Assembly (NCBI RefSeq): GCF_012396015.1 | Contig: NZ_JAAXOQ010000007.1 | Coordinates: 114,192-178,191 of the forward strand | Source: Tsukamurella spumae | GTDB lineage: Bacteria; Actinomycetota; Actinomycetes; Mycobacteriales; Mycobacteriaceae | Reading direction: 5' to 3' | DNA length: 64,000 nucleotides | Shown: one piece after another, positions 58,679 to 64,000 of the stretch | Position numbering within the stretch: position 1 is the first letter of the stretch | Layout: the number at the start of each line of letters is the position of its first letter | The notes under the pieces: generated by a model | Seen by the model: the letters and a program-made list of their open reading frames with translations, nothing else | The model's database searches: none | Told to the model about the DNA's origin: nothing | Made by a program: the position numbers and the translations under genes

Positions 58679-60019
58679 TCAACCGGGTGCGGTACCCACC
58701 CGCTCCCACCGGTGGCCCAGGAACCGGGACACCACGGCGGCACAGCGCAGCGCCATGAACACCGCCAGACCCGACCAGATGCCCGTGAGCCCCCAGCCGA
58801 AGGCGTAGGCGAGCCAGATCAGCGGGAGGAACCCGACCAGCGCCGACACCATCGTCGCCGTGCGCAGGTAGGCCGCGTCCGAGGCGCCGAGCAGCACGCC
58901 GTCGAGGGCGAAGACGACCCCGGCGACCGGCACCATGCCGACGAGGAACCACCACGGCACCGTCAGCGCGTCGAGGACCTGCGCATCGGAGGTGAAGGCG
59001 TGCGGCAGGGTGCCGGCCAGCGCCGCGAGGAGCGCGGCGATCCCGATCGCGAAGGCCGTGGACCACGCCGTGACCCGGCGCCCCAGGGACCGCGCGGCGG
59101 ACGTGTCCCCGGCGCCCAGCGCGGCACCCACCAAGGTCTGCGCGGCGATCGCGAGCGAATCGAGGACGAGGGCCACGAAGTTCCACAGCTGCATGGCGAT
59201 CTGATGCGCGCCCACGAACGGCGCACCCGCGCGGGCCGCCACCGCCCCGGCGGAGATGAAGCAGATCTGGAAGGACAGGCTGCGCACGATCAGGTCGCGG
59301 CCCAGCACGAGCTGCGCCCGCACCAGGGCGGGCCGGAGCCGGAGTCCGCCCGCCGGCGCGGCGCGGATCACCGCGCCCAGGAAGAGCAGGCCACTGACGA
59401 CCTGCCCGGCGAGGTTCGCCCACGCCGAGCCGACCAGGCCGAGGGCGGGTGCACCGAGCCAGCCGTGCACCAGCACGGGGCACAGCACCGTCGACAAGCC
59501 CAGGCCCGCCAGCACGAACACCAGCGGGGCCCGCGGCCGCTGCACGCCGCGCAACCAGCCGTTGCCCGCCATCGTGACCAGGATGAGCGGGATGCCGAAC
59601 GCCGCCACCCGCAGCCACGACTCGGCGGCGACGGCGATCTCGTCGCGACCCGCGAGCGCCCGCGTCACCGGCGCCGCGAAGATCTGCACCAGAGCCAGCA
59701 GGACACCGCCGCCCCCGAGCGCGAGCCACGTGGCCTGCACCCCCTCGGTGACGGCACCGTCGGGATCCCCCGCTCCGTACCGGCGCGCCGACCGCGAGGT
59801 CGTGCCGTACGAGAGGAAGGTCAGCTGCGTCGACACCGTCGCCAGGATGAGCCCGCCCACGGCGAGGCCCGCCAGCGGGAGCGCACCCAGTCGCCCGATG
59901 ATCGCCGTGTCCCACAGCAGGTACAGCGGTTCCGCGGCGAGCACGCCCAGCGCGGGCAATGCCTGCCCGACGATCCGCCGGCCGAGGCCGGACGGGACGG
60001 CGCCGACCGCCTCGGTCAT
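58679..60019 (-). CDS. dinF: MATE-family efflux protein (DinF-like)
   Basis: A 446-residue, 12-helix MATE transporter: ALPALGVLAAEPLYLLWDTAIIGRLGALPLAGLAVGGLIL, then FLSYGTTSRSARRYGAGDPDGA and, in the second half, VGAHQIAMQLWNFVALVLDSLAIAAQTLVGAALGAGD. These are the standard MATE repeats. It exports drugs or metabolites using a cation gradient. The ATG overlaps the nrnA stop by four bases (ATGA), placing it at the end of the infB-side operon, as in Rv2836c. Confidence 0.9.
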   Translation of the reverse strand: MTEAVGAVPSGLGRRIVGQALPALGVLAAEPLYLLWDTAIIGRLGALPLAGLAVGGLILATVSTQLTFLSYGTTSRSARRYGAGDPDGAVTEGVQATWLALGGGGVLLALVQIFAAPVTRALAGRDEIAVAAESWLRVAAFGIPLILVTMAGNGWLRGVQRPRAPLVFVLAGLGLSTVLCPVLVHGWLGAPALGLVGSAWANLAGQVVSGLLFLGAVIRAAPAGGLRLRPALVRAQLVLGRDLIVRSLSFQICFISAGAVAARAGAPFVGAHQIAMQLWNFVALVLDSLAIAAQTLVGAALGAGDTSAARSLGRRVTAWSTAFAIGIAALLAALAGTLPHAFTSDAQVLDALTVPWWFLVGMVPVAGVVFALDGVLLGASDAAYLRTATMVSALVGFLPLIWLAYAFGWGLTGIWSGLAVFMALRCAAVVSRFLGHRWERVGTAPG

Positions 60020-60957
60020 GCCCGGGCGAGGAAGGCGGACACCACGTCCTGGGCGGTGCCGGTGGCCGAGTAGCCCGCCGCCAGCCGGTGCCCGCCGCCG
60101 CCGAAGGCGCGGGCCAGGGCCGAGACATCGACATCGGTGCGCGCCCGCAGCGACGCGGACCACTCGCCGTTGTCGGCCTCCTTGAACAGCGCGGCGACCT
60201 CGCAGTCGTCGGCCGTGCGGAGCAGGTCGATGAGGGATTCGGCGGCGTCCCAGCCGAGCGGGCCGCGGTCGACGGCCCGGCACACGGCGTAGACCGCGCC
60301 GCGGCCGCCGAAGGCCTCCGGCACGGCCGTCGCGGAGCCGAGCACCGCCGCGACCATCGGGAACCAGGCACGGGGATGACTGTCGAGCAGGTCCCTCGAG
60401 AGGCCGCGGCCGCGGGCGCCCGCGTCGAGCAGCCGGGCGGCCATCCGGTGTCCCGCGGGCGAGGCCCAGCGGAACGAGCCGGTGTCGGTGACCAGGCCGG
60501 CGTACAGGCAGTCCGCGGTCCCCGCGTCGACCTCGGCACCGAGCGCGTCGATCACCGCCAGCACCAGTTCCGTGGTGCTGTTGGCCGTCGCATCGATCAG
60601 GTCGACGGTGCCGAACCCGCCGTTCGTGGCGTGGTGGTCGATCACGACCCGCACCGGGTGCGCCCGGAACGAGTCCTCCAGCCCGGCGAGCCGCTCCGCG
60701 CTGGCGCAGTCGACGGCGACCGCGACCCCGGCGTCGATCGGGGCCGAGAAGCCGTCGGCGCCGGCCAAGCCGCCGATGCCGGACGGCAGGTCCGGGCCGG
60801 GGTGGCTCACCGAGACCTCGGCGCCGCGGGCACGGAGCACCCGCGCCAGCGCCAGGCCGGAGCCCAGCGTGTCGGCGTCGGGCCGCACGTGGCAGTACAC
60901 CGCGACGCGGGGCGCCCCGTCGAGCGCCGCCGCGACGGCCGCGAGGGCTCCGCTCAC
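60016..60957 (-). CDS. nrnA: DHH/DHHA1 oligoribonuclease NrnA
   Basis: Degrades nanoRNA and dephosphorylates pAp (and c-di-AMP products). The 313-residue protein has [21 protein letters not shown] (DxD), [22 protein letters not shown] (DHH) and a C-terminal DHHA1 with [10 protein letters not shown]. Its GTG/ATG start overlaps rbfA by four bases, as in mycobacterial Rv2837c-Rv2838c. Confidence 0.93.
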   Translation of the reverse strand: MSGALAAVAAALDGAPRVAVYCHVRPDADTLGSGLALARVLRARGAEVSVSHPGPDLPSGIGGLAGADGFSAPIDAGVAVAVDCASAERLAGLEDSFRAHPVRVVIDHHATNGGFGTVDLIDATANSTTELVLAVIDALGAEVDAGTADCLYAGLVTDTGSFRWASPAGHRMAARLLDAGARGRGLSRDLLDSHPRAWFPMVAAVLGSATAVPEAFGGRGAVYAVCRAVDRGPLGWDAAESLIDLLRTADDCEVAALFKEADNGEWSASLRARTDVDVSALARAFGGGGHRLAAGYSATGTAQDVVSAFLARA

Positions 60958-61418
60958 CGCGGGTCCTCGTCCGGCTCGCCGTCCGGGTCCTCGTCGTGCT
61001 TGTACGGATCGGCGTCGCCCGCCGGCTTCGCGGTGGCCGCCACGGCGGCCACCCGCTCGTCCTGCTCGCGGGCCTTCGCCAGCAGCGCCTCCATGTTCGC
61101 GACCGCGGCGGGCACCCCGTCGAGCTCGAACCGGAGAGTGGGCGTGAATCGCACGCCCGTGCCCGCGCCGACCTTGCTGCGGAGCTGGCCGCGGGCCTTC
61201 TCCAGGCCCGCCGCGGCGGCCTCGTAGTCCGGCTCGACGTCGAGCGTCGGGCCCATCACGGTGTAGAACACCGTCGCGTCGTGCAGGTCGTTCGTCACCC
61301 GAGTATCGGTGACGGTCACGTGGTCCAGCCGCGGATCCTTGATGTCGTGCTCGATCGCCGTCGCGACGATCGTCCCGATCCGCTTGGCGAGCCGAGCGGC
61401 CCGTGCCGGGTCAGCCAT
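60954..61418 (-). CDS. rbfA: Ribosome-binding factor A
   Basis: Helps mature 16S rRNA and the 30S subunit. The 154-residue protein has the KH-like core [51 protein letters not shown] and [21 protein letters not shown], then an acidic C-terminal tail ([15 protein letters not shown]). The ATG at 61418 is preferred to the 8-codon longer frame. It overlaps nrnA by four bases and follows the DUF503 gene by 95 bp. Confidence 0.93.
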   Translation of the reverse strand: MADPARAARLAKRIGTIVATAIEHDIKDPRLDHVTVTDTRVTNDLHDATVFYTVMGPTLDVEPDYEAAAAGLEKARGQLRSKVGAGTGVRFTPTLRFELDGVPAAVANMEALLAKAREQDERVAAVAATAKPAGDADPYKHDEDPDGEPDEDPR

Positions 61419-61513
61419 GACCACTCCCTCCCTTGAAAACATCTGACGATCGACGACGGCGCAGCGGCTCCGTCATCGATCGGTGAACTGCGAGCATAGC
61501 CCGCCGAGCCCCG

Positions 61514-61816
61514 TTAATCCTCCGGGCCGAACAGTCTCCGGCGCACCGAGAGCAGTTGGGTCTCAGGATGTGCGGCGACGGTGCGCTCGCAGCGATCGAG
61601 GATCTCGACGACGTGCTCGTGGTCGGGTCCGACCACGCCGACGCCGAGCATCGACCGGCGGTGCAGGTCGTGTTCGCCCACCTCGGCGGCGCTGACGGAG
61701 AACCTCCGCAGCTCGGCGAGGACGGGCCTGATGACGGATCGCTTCTGCTTGAGCGAATGGACATCACCCAGCAGGAGATCGAATTCCAGAGCTCCTATGA
61801 ACATCGTGCGGGCCAC
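61514..61816 (-). CDS. DUF503 family protein
   Basis: A 100-residue protein with FIGALEFDLLLGDVHSLKQKRSVIRPVLAELRRFSVSAAEVGEHD, the conserved DUF503 pattern; its location between infB and rbfA is normal across actinobacteria and Firmicutes. Function unknown, presumably linked to translation. GTG 61816 or ATG 61804 may be the start. A strong hairpin separates it from infB. Confidence 0.82.
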   Translation of the reverse strand: MARTMFIGALEFDLLLGDVHSLKQKRSVIRPVLAELRRFSVSAAEVGEHDLHRRSMLGVGVVGPDHEHVVEILDRCERTVAAHPETQLLSVRRRLFGPED

Positions 61817-61836
61817 CCGGCCCAGGGGCTCGAGGA

Positions 61837-61872
61837 GTCACCGTCCGGGCGCTTCGACGCCCGGACGGTGAC
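61837..61872 (-). terminator. Perfect 15-bp hairpin between infB and the DUF503 gene
   Basis: GTCACCGTCCGGGCG pairs perfectly with its complement around a six-base loop, seven bases after the infB stop. It would end or reduce transcription into DUF503-rbfA-nrnA-dinF, so those genes may have their own promoter in 61817-61836 or rely on readthrough. Confidence 0.7.
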
Positions 61873-61879
61873 CCCGTGA

Positions 61880-64000
61880 CTAATCGCGGGCCCTCTCGAC
61901 CAGCTCGTAGGTCTCGATCACGTCGCCGACCTTGATGTCGGAGTACGAGAGCGTGAGACCGCATTCGTAGCCCTCGCGCACCTCGGTCGCGTCGTCCTTC
62001 TCCCGCTTGAGCGAGGTGACGGTGAGGTTCTCGGCCACGACGGTGGAGTCGCGCAGCAGCCGCGCCTTGGCGTTGCGGCGCATGATGCCGGACTGGACCA
62101 TGCAACCCGCGATGTTGCCCACCTTGGACGACTTGAAGATCGCGCGGATCTCGGCCTGGCCGAGCTCCTTCTCCTCGTAGACCGGCTTGAGCATGCCCTT
62201 GAGCGCGGCCTCGACCTCGTCGATCGCCTGGTAGATCACCGAGTAGTACCGGATCTCCACGCCCTCGCGGTTGGCGAGCTCGGTGGCCTTGCCCTCGGCC
62301 CGCACGTTGAAGGCGATGATGATCGCGTTCGACGCCGACGCCAGGTTGACGTTGGTCTCGGTGACGCCACCGACACCGCGGTCGATGACCCGCAGCTGCA
62401 CCTCGTCGTCGATCTCGATGCCCAGCAGGGCCTCCTCGAGCGCCTCGACGGTGCCCGAGTTGTCGCCCTTGAGGATGAGGTTGAGCTGGCTCGTCTCCTT
62501 GAGCGCGGCGTCCAGGTCCTCCAGCGAGACACGCTTGCGCGACCGAGCCGCCAGGGCGTTGCGCTTGCGCGCCGCGCGCCGGTCGGCGATCTGCCGGGCG
62601 ATGCGGTCCTCGTCGACGACGAGCAGGTTGTCGCCCGCGCCGGGCACCGACGTGAAGCCGATGACCTGCACCGGACGCGACGGGAACGCCTCGGTGATGT
62701 CATCGCCGTTCTCGTCGACCATGCGGCGGACGCGACCGTACGCGTCGCCGGCCACGATCGAGTCGCCGACCCGCAGGGTGCCGCGCTGGATGAGCACGGT
62801 GGCCACGGGACCGCGGCCGCGGTCGAGGTGCGCCTCGATGGCCACGCCCTGCGCGTCCATGTCGGGGTTCGCCCGCAGGTCCAGCGAGGCGTCGGCCGTC
62901 AGTAGCACCGCTTCGAGCAGCGTGTCGACGTTCGTGCCCTGCTTCGCGGAGATGTCGACGAACATCGTGTCGCCGCCGTACTCCTCGGGAACCAGGCCGT
63001 ACTCGGTGAGCTGGCCGCGGATCTTCTCCGGCTGCGCGCCCTCCTTGTCGATCTTGTTCACCGCCACGACGATCGGCACGTCGGCCGCCTGCGCGTGGTT
63101 GATGGCCTCCACCGTCTGCGGCATGACGCCGTCGTCGGCCGCGACCACGAGGATCGCGAGGTCGGTGGCCTTGGCACCGCGGGCACGCATGGCGGTGAAC
63201 GCCTCGTGACCCGGGGTGTCGATGAACGTGATCAGGCGCTCGTTGCCCTCGAGCTCGGTGAGCACCTGGTAGGCGCCGATGTGCTGCGTGATGCCGCCGG
63301 CCTCGCCCTCGCGGACATTGGCCTTGCGGATCGTGTCGAGCAGTCGGGTCTTACCGTGATCGACGTGGCCCATGACGGTGACCACCGGCGGACGCTGCTC
63401 GAGATCGTCCTCGCCGCCCTCGTCCTCGCCGTAGGTGAGGTCGAAGCTGTCGAGCAGCTCGCGGTCCTCGTCCTCGGGGCTGACGACCTGGACGACGTAG
63501 TTCATCTCCTCGCCCAGCAGCACGAGAGTCTCCTCGTTCACCGACTGGGTGGCGGTGACCATCTCGCCCAGGTTGAACAGGGCCTGGACCAGCGATGCCG
63601 GGTTCGCGTCGATCTTCTCGGCGAAGTCGCTCAGCGACGCGCCGCGGGCGAGACGGATCGTCTCACCGGCGCCGCGTGGCAACCGGACGCCACCGGCGAT
63701 CGGCGCCTGCATGCTTTCGTACTCGGCGCGTTTCGCCCGCTTCGACTTACGGCCACGACGCGGGGCGCCACCGGGACGACCGAAGGCACCCGCGGTGCCG
63801 CCGGGACGGCCACGACCGCCGCCGCCACCGGGACGACCGCGGAAACCACCCGCGGGAGCACCGGTACCGGTACCGCCGCCGGGGTGGATCAGCTTCATCA
63901 AGCCGGAGAAGGTCTTCCGCACGCCGTCGCGATCCCGTTGCGAGATCTGCTCACTGAGGGTGAAGTCACCGGCGTATCGATCGGAGAAGTCCAGCGAACG
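61880..64000 (-). CDS. infB: Translation initiation factor IF-2 (5' end beyond right edge)
   Basis: A GTPase that places fMet-tRNA on the 30S subunit. The frame is open to the window edge, so the start is outside and at least 706 residues are encoded here. Visible parts: a Gly/Arg-rich segment (near [10 protein letters not shown]), the IF2_N-like [28 protein letters not shown], the G domain with [29 protein letters not shown] and [13 protein letters not shown], and domains II-IV ending [30 protein letters not shown]. It is followed by the DUF503-rbfA group. Confidence 0.97.
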   Translation of the reverse strand, partial: RSLDFSDRYAGDFTLSEQISQRDRDGVRKTFSGLMKLIHPGGGTGTGAPAGGFRGRPGGGGGRGRPGGTAGAFGRPGGAPRRGRKSKRAKRAEYESMQAPIAGGVRLPRGAGETIRLARGASLSDFAEKIDANPASLVQALFNLGEMVTATQSVNEETLVLLGEEMNYVVQVVSPEDEDRELLDSFDLTYGEDEGGEDDLEQRPPVVTVMGHVDHGKTRLLDTIRKANVREGEAGGITQHIGAYQVLTELEGNERLITFIDTPGHEAFTAMRARGAKATDLAILVVAADDGVMPQTVEAINHAQAADVPIVVAVNKIDKEGAQPEKIRGQLTEYGLVPEEYGGDTMFVDISAKQGTNVDTLLEAVLLTADASLDLRANPDMDAQGVAIEAHLDRGRGPVATVLIQRGTLRVGDSIVAGDAYGRVRRMVDENGDDITEAFPSRPVQVIGFTSVPGAGDNLLVVDEDRIARQIADRRAARKRNALAARSRKRVSLEDLDAALKETSQLNLILKGDNSGTVEALEEALLGIEIDDEVQLRVIDRGVGGVTETNVNLASASNAIIIAFNVRAEGKATELANREGVEIRYYSVIYQAIDEVEAALKGMLKPVYEEKELGQAEIRAIFKSSKVGNIAGCMVQSGIMRRNAKARLLRDSTVVAENLTVTSLKREKDDATEVREGYECGLTLSYSDIKVGDVIETYELVERARD

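Overview
The window is GC-rich actinobacterial DNA. The gene order ftsK, rnj, dapA, dfrA, thyA, dapB, ald, M16 peptidase, pnp, rpsO, ribF, a DtxR/SirR-type regulator, truB, pptT with its metallophosphoesterase partner, dinF, nrnA, rbfA, infB matches the order I recall for the Rv2748c-Rv2839c interval of Mycobacterium tuberculosis. The host is therefore a mycolic-acid actinobacterium (Mycobacteriales). A Tsukamurella-like genus is my guess, not something the sequence proves.

Backbone, left part (1-10.0 kb): the 5' end of ftsK; a TIGR03085-type metal-binding protein; a five-gene overlapping operon of small secreted paralogs (1482-4393) with a probably leaderless promoter; then, on the minus strand, thyA-dfrA-dapA-rnj, preceded by a DUF222/HNH (13E12-type) gene bracketed by 12-bp direct repeats.

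Accessory core (10251-24290): a 14,040-bp integrative element sits inside a host flavodoxin-family gene, whose halves lie at 10011-10253 and 24240-24506. A large serine integrase at the left end and matching att half-sites with a shared GTG define the borders. The element has a plasmid-like half: a RepA/DnaB-like ATPase, an iteron-like array, a small resolvase with an inverted-repeat site, and two excisionase-like HTH proteins. It also has a phage-like structural gene beside an HEAGH metalloprotease, two secreted proteins, and a defence-like block: a controller-type XRE gene with a palindromic operator, an AbiV-family (HEPN) protein, a wHTH protein, and an unknown protein with a HEPN-like R-x4-H motif. 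At its right border it carries a complete homologue of the flavodoxin gene it interrupts. That copy has its own ribosome-binding site and lies directly downstream of the host promoter fragment, so integration swaps the host gene for the element's copy instead of simply knocking it out. I see no large terminase, portal, tail or conjugation ATPase. The element looks like a replicating satellite or integrative plasmid that needs outside help to move.

Backbone, middle (24.5-37.7 kb): dapB with a small membrane protein, a YjbR-like protein, a CorA-type transporter, a GH63-like glucosidase, a pirin, a zinc alcohol dehydrogenase of butanediol type, the Lrp regulator/ald divergent pair, a cNMP/CBS/nucleotidyltransferase protein, an amino-acid permease and a small secreted protein.

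Backbone, right (37.8-64 kb): an M16 peptidase and pnp, bifunctional lysX on the opposite strand, rpsO, ribF, a metal-dependent regulator, a divergent pair of citrate-synthase-fold genes (one with an N-terminal DNA-binding domain), a GNAT protein, truB-pptT-phosphoesterase, a voltage-sensor-like membrane protein, an NCS1 permease-FmdB-formamidase cluster, an HNH protein, a lipoprotein, and the dinF-nrnA-rbfA-DUF503-infB translation/RNA operon running off the right edge. I found no rRNA, tRNA or CRISPR array.
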